A DNA stretch of 64,000 bases from Arcuatula senhousia (lineage: Eukaryota; Mollusca; Bivalvia; Mytilida; Mytilidae): NCBI GenBank assembly GCA_963971305.1, contig OZ020313.1:53454203-53518202 (forward strand). The letters run 5' to 3'. Position 1 is the stretch's first letter, and each line of letters begins with the position of its first letter. Shown in pieces: positions 1 to 10,976 of this stretch. The notes below the pieces were generated by a model. That model did not search any database. It was not told the DNA's origin and saw nothing but the letters and a program-made list of their open reading frames with translations. Both the position numbers and the translations under genes were made by a program.

Positions 1-537
1 CATAACTTGTAAGCGCTTCTCCTCCTAAACCGCTTGAAGGATTTTGCTGAAATTTAACATGAAGGAAGTAAATCATATGTAGATGTGCATGAAGAATTTT
101 CATCACACTCTGACATCATTATGGGGAGATAATTGGACTTAGACTTTTTAAATACATTATTCAATGGGAGACCCCGTAAGCGCAACTCCTCCTAAACCGT
201 CCGATGGATTTTGATGAAACTTTACATGAAGGAAGTACATCATATGTATATGTGCATGAAGAATTTTCATTGCACTCTGACATCATTTAGGGGAGATAAT
301 TGGACTTAGACTTTTTAAATACATTATTCGATGGGAGACCTCGTAAGTGCAACTACTCATAACCTGCTTGATGGATTTTGATGAAACTTTACATGAAGGA
401 AGTACATCATCTGTAGATGTGCATGAAGAATTTGTATTGCTCTTCATTATCATTGAGGGGAGATAACTGGACTTGTGATTTGAGTCCAATATGAAGCGGG
501 GGGTATCCTTTTGTGAGCTTGCTCACAGTATTACTTG
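1..537. repeat. Hairpin/tandem-core repeat family A (left-truncated copy)
   Basis: About three diverged tandem units of ~170 bp, each with 'cgtaagcgc', 'ctcctcctaaac', 'catgaaggaagta', 'gtagatgtgcatgaagaat' and 'ggggagataattggactta'. The copy ends with 'gcggggggtatccttttgtg' and 'gctcacagtattacttgtt'. The same family is at 37517-37745, 52672-53562 and 57395-57610. The 52672 copy shows the intact start, a 'ataccccccgcaaacaaag' hairpin followed by (GTCT)n. Non-coding; short ORFs inside it are incidental. Confidence 0.8.
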
Positions 538-900
538 TTTAAGGTTAACCTAACATTATAGTTTCTGATTAAGATAACCATTACATCATCAGCTATCTTA
601 TTTTTGAGGGGATTATTTAAATTAAAACATTATTTCCTTGTACACATATGCTGCATATGGTTGATATTGTCGGTGCGCGAAATTTACTTTTTTGAGTGCA
701 AGTACTTATAATTTAATACTTTGGGCTTTTGTCTTTCTTTTTTTTTTGTATTAAAAGTTCTGCTAATGAGAGGTTACTCATTGAATACAGCCACTTGACA
801 CAAGTGACATTTCATCAATGTACATGTATGAAAGACGATTCAATGGGCAAATTAACCAGTGGGATTACCACATTTTAATTACATGTACATTGTATATTAT
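538..900. other. No gene seen
   Basis: AT-rich sequence between repeat family A and the MITE starting at 901. I see no ORF with recognisable content and no RNA gene. Confidence 0.5.
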
Positions 901-1274
901 CAGGGATTGACACTTACGTTTTGATCTTGGTTGCCACTTTGGCTCCAAAATATAGAAAAATCTAGGAGCCAAGAAAATAAATTAGGCTCCAAGACAAAGA
1001 ACAATAATTTTAAATAGGTACATCATGTATAATTGTTTTTATTATATGATGAAATATTTTTAATCAATAGCTTTTAATAGTGTAATGGTATAAAAAATTA
1101 TTGATTTTGTTTTTACTTGTATAAAAAATTGAAAAAAACTGCATTAACATGATTTAAAGCATCATATGCTTAAATTATGGTCGCCAAATGGACTACCAAT
1201 AATAGGAAATTAAGTCGTCCAGCAAATTTCCAAGTAGCCGTGGGCGTCTGGGCACCTGTAAGTGTCAATCCCTG
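901..1274. mobile_element. MITE with ~17-bp terminal inverted repeat
   Basis: The left end CAGGGATTGACACTTACG is mirrored by CGTAAGTGTCAATCCCTG-like sequence at the right end (one or two mismatches). The 374 bp between them contain no ORF. I could not find a convincing target-site duplication, so the superfamily is open. Confidence 0.7.
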
Positions 1275-1859
1275 TGTATATGCATGGTTAATGTAATTTT
1301 GTATTTAATTTCCAACTAAATTACAGGTTAAGTTAAGTATAATGTACTCTATAAAAATTATTCAATGGCTTAAAAGAATATCAAAAACAAGTTTGTACAT
1401 GTTGTATGTAAAAGACATTGTGAAAGTTGTGTATACTACTGTATACCAACTATCAGATGGTTAGGGATACTTTTCAAGTAATTTGTGTTCAATAAATCCC
1501 CCCAAAAGGATTTTCAGAACTTCCTTTTAAAACCTTAAATTTTCACTTTGTATCCACTGTATTATTTATAAGCACCACAGCGATCAAGTATGTCGGTTCT
1601 GTATGGTGATACAACTCTTAATCATTCATTGTTTTGACGTGGGGTGTCGGATTTAGAACTGATGTATTTGATTCTTTTACATCAATCGATAAATGTTTCT
1701 TAGCTAGTTGTCAGTAACTTCGAGTGTTCTCACTTCTCAAGAGAGTTCCTCCTAGTCTTGTTGTTTTCGTACAGTATTTTGTCTTAGGTTCTCTCTTGTT
1801 GAATTGAACTTTTGTCGATTGAGTTTTACAGTGTGTTTTATATGTAGCTTTGTGCAAGC
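1275..1859. other. No gene seen
   Basis: AT-rich spacer between the MITE at 901-1274 and the family G copy at 1860. No recognisable ORF, RNA gene or inverted repeat. Confidence 0.4.
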
Positions 1860-2330
1860 TTATCAATAGGGGGAAGGTTGGATCCAAAAAACTAGTTTAA
1901 CCCCGCCACATTTTATATGTGCCTGTCCTAAGCCAGGAAACTTTGCCAAAGCCTTTGTTTGTCCTTGTCATTCTATGTTAACTGTTTTATGTCAAGAATT
2001 GAGTCTTTCGTTGATGATTTAGGGATTGGTTTTGATACTTTTGTATTGTATTATAAGTCTTGGGCCAATGCAAGACGGTAAGCAGTGACCTATGGTCATG
2101 TTGAAGACTGCTTGCTGTTTTCCGTTGTGATTTTTTGAATTGCTGTTTGTTTATGTTTGTTGTGTCGCGTACACTTATTCCACATCTCAATAACGTATAT
2201 TTCAGAATAGACAAAAATAAGATGTGTGATAAGTGTATATGACAAAACCTATATAACAAATGGCAATTTAAAAAAATCATAATGGAAGACTTTACCGGTG
2301 CTAAAAAAAAGTTTGTAGTCAGTCTCATCC
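1860..2330 (+). repeat. Interspersed repeat family G
   Basis: Contains 'aactagtttaaccccgccac' and 'gtgcctgtcctaagccagga', then 'gactgcttgctgttttcc' and 'gtacacttattccacatctc'. The same order of blocks occurs at 62880-63230. The last block alone occurs at 26760-26880, 17035-17080 and, inverted, at 3190-3330. An old dispersed family, class not identified. Confidence 0.65.
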
Positions 2331-3799
2331 CCTTTCCCCAAAAATTCTAAGTTCAAATATTACTATCAACAATAAAAATTTGAAGATCTGGCAAAATACC
2401 CTTGTATTATGCACAACTATAGTGTTCTTCCTTCATATAGAGTTTCGTTAAACTATGTTCAGTAGTTTCAGAGGGTGTGTGTGGACAAGATGATAATTAT
2501 GAGAATTTGAGCAAATTTCTAAGTTCAAAGGGCCATTAAACTCCAACAAAAATTTGAAGATTAAAATTTTCTGGTTATATGCACAACTGCGTAAGGCATG
2601 TATGGTGTTTGTCCTATTTCACGAAAGGATATGGAGTAAATGAACACGAGATCATAACACATACATGTACATGTATGTTAACTCCAACTCCAGTTAATTT
2701 TTATGAGCTGCATGGCCATTTTGGGAATTTTATTCCTCATCAGCAGCACTAGAGTAGAACCCAAACTACAATTGTACATGTAGGAAATCCACAATTCAAA
2801 AAAGGTGATGAAAATGCATAAAACCAATTGAAATCAGAATAATCATTAAAATCTAAATATTATATCTAAGTTTCTTTTAATTTGGTTCAGGAATTGCTCT
2901 GACAAGATGATAGAAGAGGATTTTCAGCAAATTTCTTAGTTAAAAGGGCTGTAAATTCCACAAAAAAATGAGGATAAAATATTCCTAGTAACATGCACAA
3001 CTCCAAATAGTGTTTAAGTTTCTTTGAATTCAGTTCAGTAGTTCCAGCGGAGTTGTGCTGATAAACTTTGTGATCGACAAACTGCGGACAGGATATTAAG
3101 TATGGATATGAATTTGTCACATTGCTGGATTCACTTCACAAGACCAAAACGACATTACAGGCATGACAGGAAATTAGAGAACAAAATAAAAAATAATGAG
3201 ATGTTGAATAAGTGTACGCGACACAGCCCACAATTAAACGGCAATTTAAAAAAAACCACAATAGACAACCACCAGCAGCCTTCAACGAGGCCATTTGGCA
3301 CTGCTCACGGTTCTGCAATTGGGCCATGGTCTAAATAAAATGCATAAAATTCAGTAGTTCCAAAGGAGTTGTGCTGATAAACTTTGTGATCGACAAATGG
3401 TGGACAGGATATTAAGTATGGATATGAATTTGTCACATTGCTGACTTCACTTCACATGACCAAAAGTAGGCCAGGAACTGGATCAAGACATAGTTTTCAA
3501 GCTTTATTTAGACTTTGATGGTAATTATTTTCTCATGGTTATGATACGCTCCCGAAGGCAGCAATAAAGGTAGAAGTGTCAACAATTTAGTTGTACTACA
3601 TGTATGAGTTGAATTTTCCTTCAAAGTACAGTTTTTCACGCTTGTTTTCTCGAACTTTCAGCATCTTTTTAAAGCTTATTTATTTGAAATTTTCAAACAT
3701 CATTTAGCACATCCGGACCCCGAAACTGGCGGAAGAAAAGCTAGTAAGTTTTTATTTTCGAATACAAATATACAGGTAGTAGTATAAACATTTAAAAAT
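2331..3799. repeat. Diverged repeats, no gene seen
   Basis: Includes two similar blocks (about 3030-3120 and 3350-3440: 'ttcagtagttcca', 'gagttgtgctgataaacttt', 'ggacaggatattaagtatgg') flanking an inverted family G fragment at 3190-3330. Inserted family G sequence between two copies of the same host block suggests a duplication or nested insertion. The ORFs here (77-78 aa) have no recognisable content. Confidence 0.5.
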
Positions 3800-4959
3800 C
3801 GGACGGGCTACGATTACTCGCTACGAGTAACAATAAGATTTTTTTATTGTTACTGGCGTGACTAAAACGGGACTGGTTTCCGGATACGGCACCTTTTCAG
3901 TCCGGAATCTTACGAGTAACAATAAAAATTAAAATTAGGATTACTCGCCTTATTGTTACTCGCAACAGGAAAGAAATGATAATGTCACAAAAATGAAAGC
4001 ATTATAAATTGTTGATATTTTATGAACAGACAATATATAAAGCAAAATAGTGTCCTATGAAATTTTGTCCACCCTGCCATACTTAACACTTAAAAATCTA
4101 GAGGACAAAATTTCATATCTCTTTTAGCGTTTTATTCCGTCCTTGGACTTCATCATAGGAGTGAATGCCACTCAAAGACAATATTTCACAGAGGACACTT
4201 TTTTATGTTAAAAATACACACAGAAACTATTATTAAAAGCCGCATTTTATAAAAAAATGTATTATTTTCCTTGTGCATTTCAGTCATTGCTGTAGGTTAT
4301 GATAAGATCTAGATACTATCGCGGGCTCAGGCTCAAAAGTTAGTATTTAGCGACCATCAATAAACTGATCTGCAATTGTGTGTGACGGATGCCTGGAATG
4401 GCACCATTTAAAGTGTCTGGGACTTAAGGCACCTTCTTCTCTGTATTAACCTCCTTTAAATAGGAGCACCTCCACTAAGGCGGAGTAGAGTGCATTTTTT
4501 TTTTGAATTTTGTAATTTTAATTCAAATTATGTTAATATTTTTTTTAATTATTTTCTTTCAGTATATATGTACAGCATACATTTAAAGAAAGTGTATTTT
4601 ACTATATTTACAGGTATTTTGTAGGACATAGTTGACCTCTGCAGTATTTATGGTATTTGTTTATTTTTGGTTGTTGTTACATTTTTGGTATTTACAGAAT
4701 GGATTATGTTTCATTTTCTATATGACCTTGAGGTTGCGTTTTTTCTTTTGGTTATTGTTTTTTGTTGTTGTTTTTTTTTCTATCTTACTTTCTATAGTAC
4801 AGCGCGGTTACCCACACTAACCATATATTGTCACCAAAAAACAAGTTTTAGCATTTGTATAAAATATATATACATGTAACTGATAAGAATTAAAATGTAT
4901 AAAATAATAAACGAGGGTCAATACATTTGTTTAAAATGCTATTTCAAAAAAATCTAGAC

Positions 4960-4991
<32 letters not shown>

Positions 4992-6869
4992 TCTTTATTT
5001 ATAGAGGGTAACACAGTTAGTTAACAATATTATTATGCTCACATAGTAAAAGTATGCAACAATCATGACAATATAATAACTAATCTTCCCTGAGGCCCTC
5101 ATAGGAATTAAATTAAAACAAAATGAACAAAATGCAAACAGAATATATAAAATACAAAAGTCAATGTTTACACAGATGAAAAAATGAAGATAAAAAAGAA
5201 CTATGAACAAGAATGAAGTAAATGACTCTTTATTTTCAATTTAAACAGGTTTGTATTACAGATAGCCTGTAATTGAGTTGGTAAATCATTCCATAAAACA
5301 GAACCTGAGTATTGGAAGGATCTTTTATAGATTTCTGTTTTAGGCTTTGGTACAATAAGCCTTTTCTTTGACACATTATTTCTCAAATCATGGGTGGTGT
5401 TTGAGAATGTGAACATGTTTGTTAGGTAAATGGGAGCTTTTTCAGTTAGACTTTTTTGGATCATTAAATATTTATGATATTTGATTCTGATATCAACTGT
5501 CATCCATCCCAATTTCTGAAAAAGAGGTTCTGATGGCGACAAGGGTTCTGCATCTAAAATTAACCTAGCAGCTCTTTTTTGAAGTTTAAGTATTTTTGTA
5601 ATACCTTCACTTCCACAGTTTCCCCAAACGATGCAACAATAATCAATCAATGGGAGAATATAGCCATTATAAAAAGTTTTTCTAGTTTCAAGATTAAGAA
5701 ATTTTTTGATTTTAGAAAGTAAAAAGAGTCTAGATGAAATATGGGAATAAATATGGTCAATTTGATGTTTCCAACTCATGCAACTATCAATCTTTACTCC
5801 CAAAAGTTTTTCACATGAAGAAAATTGTAATATTTCATCATTTATAGACAAAATTGGTTTCTCTGGGTATAAAGATAGTCTCTGATGGGTTCCTATGAAC
5901 ATACATTTAGTTTTAAGATGATTGATAAACATATTATTTCTTCTACACCATGTTTGGACATTTTCTAAATCATTTTGAATTTCTTGTTGAAGCTTTTTTA
6001 TATCTTTTCCAGAACTGTGTAATGTAGTGTCATCAGCATAAAGATCAGTTTTGCAATTTTGAACATAAAGAGGAAGATCATTGATATAGATTACAAACAA
6101 AAGAGGCCCAATTATTGATCCTTGTGGTACACCATATTTTACCTCTTTTTCTTTTGAAAGTGTGTTATTAATCTTAACTTGCTGTGTCCTATTATCTAAG
6201 TATGAATTGAAAAAACCTATTGCTAATAGTTGGTAATTTATTGCATATATTAAATGAGAAATAGTTAATGTAAAAAAATGTCATAACATGACTTAAAATG
6301 TCCTTCATTAAAATCTAAAACCTATTATTGCTTTTTTTCCTTTCAAATAAAGTACATCTATTTTATAAAAAAAATATTTTGCCAAAATAAGTCTTTCATG
6401 AAGGTCTTTTTGTTAAACCATCCCTTAAGTTGATATGAAAATATTGAATTGGAACAAAATTGCATGGTTTTCTCACAGATTGGCTCTTAATTATCACCAT
6501 CCAAAACAGCCTATTAGCTGTGCCGAAAATGTCACAAAGCAGCATGAATTGAATAAAAATGAAATACCTGTAATTAATAATGTACATGTACAATAATGTC
6601 AGTCTAGTATTCATTTTGTTTACTGAAATGTCTAAACATTATCAAAATTAAACTCAATCATATTTCTGTAATGTTTTTATTTTATTTCCTTTTGCGAGTA
6701 ACAATAAGGCGAGTAAACCTAATTTTATTTTTTATATTGTTACTCATGAGATTCTGGGTCTGAAAAGCATGAAAAGGTGCCGTATCCGAAAACCGTTCCT
6801 ATTTTAGTCACGCGAGTAACAATAAAAAAATCTTATTGTTACTCGTAGCGAGTAATCGTAGCTTCGGCT
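3800..6869. mobile_element. ~3.07-kb element with ~165-bp inverted terminal repeats
   Basis: The left arm (3807-3970, GCTACGATTACTCGCTACGA...) and right arm (6695-6862) are reverse complements at roughly 85-90% identity by eye. Each arm contains several copies of ACGAGTAACAATAA in both orientations, so it can also fold on itself. Candidate flanking duplication: TTTAAAAAT at 3791-3799 and 6870-6878; being AT-rich, it could be chance. No transposase is visible; the interior holds a nested LINE (4960-6240). It lies in what should be DDX55 intron 1, ~150 bp from the exon 1 donor. It is probably a non-autonomous DNA transposon. Confidence 0.65.
4960..6240 (-). mobile_element. 5'-truncated non-LTR retrotransposon (LINE), reverse transcriptase C-terminal half
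   Basis: A minus-strand reading frame runs from about 6240 to a stop at 5201 and gives the C-terminal part of a LINE reverse transcriptase. It shows VKYGVPQGSIIGPLLFVIYI, then the catalytic YADDT motif, then LGVKID, and the thumb-like YNGYILPLIDYCCIVWGNC segment. An in-frame ATG lies at 6100, but the frame is open further upstream, and beyond ~6250 it is broken by stops. The 3' end carries a (TTA)n tail, visible as (TAA)n at 4960-4989, as expected for CR1/Jockey-clade elements. This copy lacks the endonuclease and N-terminal RT. It is nested inside the 3800-6869 element. Confidence 0.85.
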
Positions 6870-7021
6870 TTTAAAAATTTATATAGCATACGATGATACG
6901 TTGTAACTTCAAGCATGTTGAGAGCGTCACAGGTTAAACCTGCCTCATATTATTTGAATTTAATGAGTCAATATCGCTAAATTATCACTGAGGGACTACT
7001 GGTTACACTTGGATATCTTAC

Positions 7022-7409
7022 CACCATTTTCTTTTAAAGATTCCATCATTTTTTCTTGGTTCTGCCCTCCAACAATCAATGCTGACGTTATCTGTGGTAG
7101 GTTTATAAGGAATGTTGACAAAACTTCATGTATTTGATGAGCTAATTCTCTTGACGGGGAAATTATTATTGCACATATTTCCTGTTTTTGAAGTGAATCT
7201 TTTTTCAATAACATCTCTAAAACTGGGATAACGAAAGCAAGAGTTTTTCCGCTGCCTGTAATGGCTTCAGCGGCGACATCTTTGTTTTTCAGGAAGAGTG
7301 GTATACAAGCTGATTGTACAGGAGTTGGACTGCGAAACTTGAGCTGATTTAATGTGTTTATAATCGGTAAAGATAATATTACTGGAAGTTCTTGCCACGT
7401 GCCGGCCAT
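7022..7409 (-). CDS. DDX55: ATP-dependent RNA helicase DDX55, first coding exon
   Basis: DEAD-box RNA helicase of the DDX55/Spb4 group, known for a role in 60S ribosomal subunit biogenesis in the nucleolus. This exon encodes the first ~129 residues. It starts at ATG 7409-7407 (MAGTWQELP), continues through the Q motif (FRSPTPVQSACIPLF) to motif I (AEAITGSGKT, the P-loop), and on to motif Ia (SPSRELA) and the GG region (IVGGQN). The exon ends at 7022 in a GTAAGA donor (phase 1), so the ORF beyond is intron. The sequence resembles human DDX55 closely through 'NKDVAAEA'. Motifs II-VI are not found in positions 1-7000; exon 2 is probably outside the window, beyond an intron enlarged by the element at 3800-6869. 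Transcription is divergent from SETDB1. Confidence 0.85.
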
Positions 7410-8107
7410 ATTTACTGGTCCTTTTGATTTCCAAAATTATTTTACACTAAGAGCAAACTTCAGAAAAGTTGGTAAACCAGTTTTTGTACTATTTCTGCCT
7501 TCTTTTGAAAAGAGCTTTGTAAACAAAGAAATTGACTGGAAGCATCAAAGTTAAAGAAAATCAGTAAATTAAGAATAAAATAACATTTCATCTCTGCAAA
7601 GAAAAAAGCCAGACATCATAATCATTTCATAATTGCTGAAAACAACAAAAGGTAGCTATAGCTTGCATAATTTATAAAGAAGATTGTCATTATAAAAAAA
7701 AAATGCATACATGTATCATTTGCAAACTTTTAATAATTATATGAGGCAGGTTAAACCCTGTGAGACTCCCGAATTTACAATTAACTTTATTCATTTCCGT
7801 TTGTTTGTTCGAAAAATAAAAACAAATTAAACTAGCCTTTCTTGTGCCAGGTGTGGGTTACATGTGCGTATTATGATCAGGTTATGTACAAGTGCAAAAC
7901 GAGCTAGGTAGATCAATCGAGCTAGGTAAGCTCGATCGAGCTTTAAATTGTTATCTCCCTTTGCTTGTACCTAACCTGATGATGTCAGAAAGAATCGTGA
8001 AAAAGACGTTGAAAGTTTGGGAACCAAATATTGAAGGAAAATTCAGCTCATTGTACAACTTAAACGTTGACATTTCTACCAATAATGCTCACTTCAGGAG
8101 ACAAAAA
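7410..8107. promoter_or_regulatory. Probable upstream region shared by DDX55 (-) and SETDB1 (+)
   Basis: Region directly upstream of the DDX55 start codon, facing the SETDB1 gene. A 5' non-coding exon of SETDB1 may lie here or further right, but I cannot place a transcription start or donor with confidence. A palindromic run 'gagctaggtaagctcgatcgagct' lies near 7919-7942. This is inference from gene orientation only. Confidence 0.3.
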
Positions 8108-8520
8108 CAATAGACAATAGACAATATTTTATTTGCGCAAACACATTTACAATACATGGTTAAGGCATGAAACAAGACTGTCACTTTTACAATAAACATA
8201 CAGTTATTATATACAAGTTATAATCTATATGATATTCATGGTATGACAGTGGTATAAATACAGTTAAAAAATGAGTCTTTCTGATCTTATGCTTAAGCAA
8301 CTTTTTATAAATCTGGCTGTTAATTTGACAATTTCAGTTTTGCTATTAATTAAGCAGAAAAGAGATTTCTTTGATATTAAATTTACAGTTAGAAATGAAT
8401 GGCAGTTTTAATTTAATTTTATTGTAGTATTCATTTCTTAGTGATGAATAGCGGGGGCACACAGAGAAGAAGTGATATTCATCCTCAATGTGGCCCCCAT
8501 CACATGACAGGCAAACACGA
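8108..8520 (-). mobile_element. LINE 3'-end relic (C-terminal zinc knuckle of ORF2)
   Basis: Minus-strand translation of about 8520-8349 gives NRVCLSCDGGHIEDEYHFF followed by CPRYSSLRNEYY, the C-x2-C...H...C motif typical of the C-terminus of many LINE ORF2 proteins. A stop and frameshift follow, and the tail (CAATAGACAATA) lies at 8108. Decayed and 5'-truncated. Probably a different family from the 4960-6240 copy. Confidence 0.75.
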
Positions 8521-10130
8521 TTAGTTCATTCAATATTTTTATATCTATATGTACCCTTTTCAAAGGCTCCTTTTCAGGAGCGTATAAATTAAAGAATACT
8601 GTTTAAAATAAAATACATTTATACATGTATGCCAGCGCTCCGCAGATAGCCCTGTTTTTTCTAAGGGCCAGGACCCCCTTTACTTAAATATCTGTAGGGA
8701 TTCAACTGTTTTTCTGGCATAGCTACATGTATACATCAAGTGGTTCACAAATAAACATACCTTGAGAAAAAGGGGTCATAATGTATAAAACAAGAGATTT
8801 TGCATTACACTGTTGCCATGGAAACAGCAATAATTTGCTTAAAAAAAACTAAAAAACAGTGTCAACACACTTTTTTTGCATGAAATTTGAACACTGTTCT
8901 TCCCAAATATGTTGACATTTTATTTCACTTTCCTGTAGAGCAGATGTTTAATTTTCAGAAAAAGAGCCTTAACCTGGGTCATCGCCGTTTTGATTTTGCG
9001 CCATCCTAGTGGCCAAAAAAGTTTTTATTTTAATGCATAGAAAATTACCTAAAAATACACCATCCTAGTTTCCCTTTGCATCCACCATGTTGTTTACATA
9101 TAAAGCTAGCAACACTAATTTATGTATCAAAATTTTGGGGAAGTGCCAAATACCACATTTTTTCAAATAAAAATATATGATATAATATTAGGTAACCATA
9201 GCAACAGGTTTTGTAAAATTTTCTATATTTTCAACCCTAGCCAAATTTGGGAAACTAACACCCATCTGTGGAAAGCCTGCTATGTATAATGTTGCAAAGG
9301 CATTGGTTACGTTAACCTGTTTACACAGCTTTGTAAACCTAAGAAAATGTAAGGTTTACATGTGACAAAATCATGAAAACTTAGCATTACATGGAAAACT
9401 AAACTCAGATTACAATGACAGTGATAGTCTAAAACAGAGCATCTTGCAAATTTTTAGCCTATATTTCAATTTAAGTGACTTATTATCACTTAAATGATGT
9501 GACATTTATTTCTTGATTTAATTTTATTAATGAAACATTACAATATAAGCATTTATTAAGCTTTTTCTTTAAAAAATCACATTTCATATAGTCATTGTTA
9601 TGACTTGAGTTCGCTTTGATGATTTCCGTTTGGTTGATTTTGTGTTTTTTCATGCTGTTCTTGTTTGTGTTTACAGATTTTGTCGTTGCCAATCCAGACT
9701 TTTGACACTTGAATACCACATTAGTGCCTCTTTGCTTCTTTCAAGGGAGATGATAATTAGCCGGAGATGTGTGACTCGTAATTTTTATAAAGAAATATAT
9801 TTGAAAAATTGTGTTTTTTTGAAATATCATAAAAAGAAGTATGATGACCCCATGTTTTTATTTCGGAAATCAAAAGTTTATGCTATAATCATGATAATTG
9901 TTATTTGACACAAATTTGTACAAAATTCTATATACATTTTTGGTTTTAAAAATTTATGCATTTGTGGGATTTTTCCAAAAAAATCTATTCAAATTTCTTA
10001 AGATTGAAACCTAGTTATTTTAAGATTAGCACCGTGACTGTGTTTTTGTCTAGCCTGCGGTGAATAGTTGTGGAGGGCAAGACAAAGGGATTACATTCTG
10101 GGGGTGGTGACGGCGGCAGCATAAATTTTT
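8521..10130. other. No gene seen
   Basis: AT-rich spacer upstream of the first SETDB1 coding exon. The 77-92 aa ORFs around 9486-9908 on both strands have no recognisable domain or splice context. A non-coding SETDB1 first exon could be hidden here. Confidence 0.4.
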
Positions 10131-10560
10131 TTTGTAAGACTTTTGTGGAAAATGAATTTCTTGAAAACTATAATAGCTAGGCATCTGATATTTGGTATAA
10201 AGACAGTTTAGGTTATGGTCTACGCAAGTGTCACCATGCTGTGTGACCCTGACCCCATTTTCACGCTCCAGTGACTCAGTGAGCTAAGGTCTTTTTTCAG
10301 GTCTAAAACTTCTTTGTAAGACTTTTCGAAAATGAATTTCTTTGAAAAGTGTAATAGCTTGGCAACTGATATTTGATAAAAAAACCCATTTCAAATAAAG
10401 GTCTACGTATGATGTGGGACCTTGATAAGTGACTCTGTTAAACTTAGGTCTTTTTTCAGACCAAAAACTTCTTAGTAAGACTTTTGTGGAAAATGAATAT
10501 TTGAAAAGTATAATAGCTAGACATCTGATATTTAGGATATTGATGAGTTAAATAAGGGTT
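10131..10560 (+). repeat. Degenerate tandem repeat, ~3 units
   Basis: Three diverged units starting near 10131, 10312 and 10470. Each has 'gtaagacttttgtggaaaatg', 'tataatagctaggcatctga' and 'gtctacg..tgtcaccatg'-like blocks. The unit is ~160-180 bp. Non-coding. Confidence 0.6.
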
Positions 10561-10812
10561 TTTGTGTCAGTCACCATGTCATCTGACTATGACCTCATTT
10601 TTACACTAAATGACTGTTAATATTTTGTTTGTGTGCGTTCAGTCTTTTATGTAAAGTCTGTTTCTCAATGACTATGATATCTAGAATCATTTTAGTTGGT
10701 CCACAGGATGTATATGCTAGTTTCAGACAAGGGCTTTTAAGTATTAATATTATCTATATTAGTTGTGTCTTTGCAAAAAAAAAAAATATTTCTTTATAAT
10801 TAATATATTTAG

Positions 10813-10976
10813 GCAGGAGAAATATGTAGAGGATACAAGTGATATGGGGAAAAACAAAGGGTGGTTTAGAAGAAGGAAGAAATTAGAAAGTTCAGAAGAA
10901 ATGAAGGACAAAGAAAAAGGAGAAGGTGCCAAAGAAGAATCTGCAAAGAAGAAAAAGCCAGAGATGAATTTAGAAG
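10813..10976 (+). CDS. SETDB1: SETDB1 exon 1 (first recognised coding exon)
   Basis: Acceptor 'atttag' at 10812, donor GTAGTC at 10977. The proposed start is ATG 10844-10846 ([17 protein letters not shown]). The segment is strongly basic with K/E runs and could act as a nuclear localisation signal. The frame is also open upstream to the acceptor, so a still earlier coding exon is possible. Little similarity to the human N-terminus is expected here. Confidence 0.6.

Noticed and set aside
9486..9908. Upstream coding exon(s) of SETDB1
   Set aside because: The ORFs on both strands lack a donor in a phase compatible with exon 1 and resemble nothing in the SETDB1 N-terminus.
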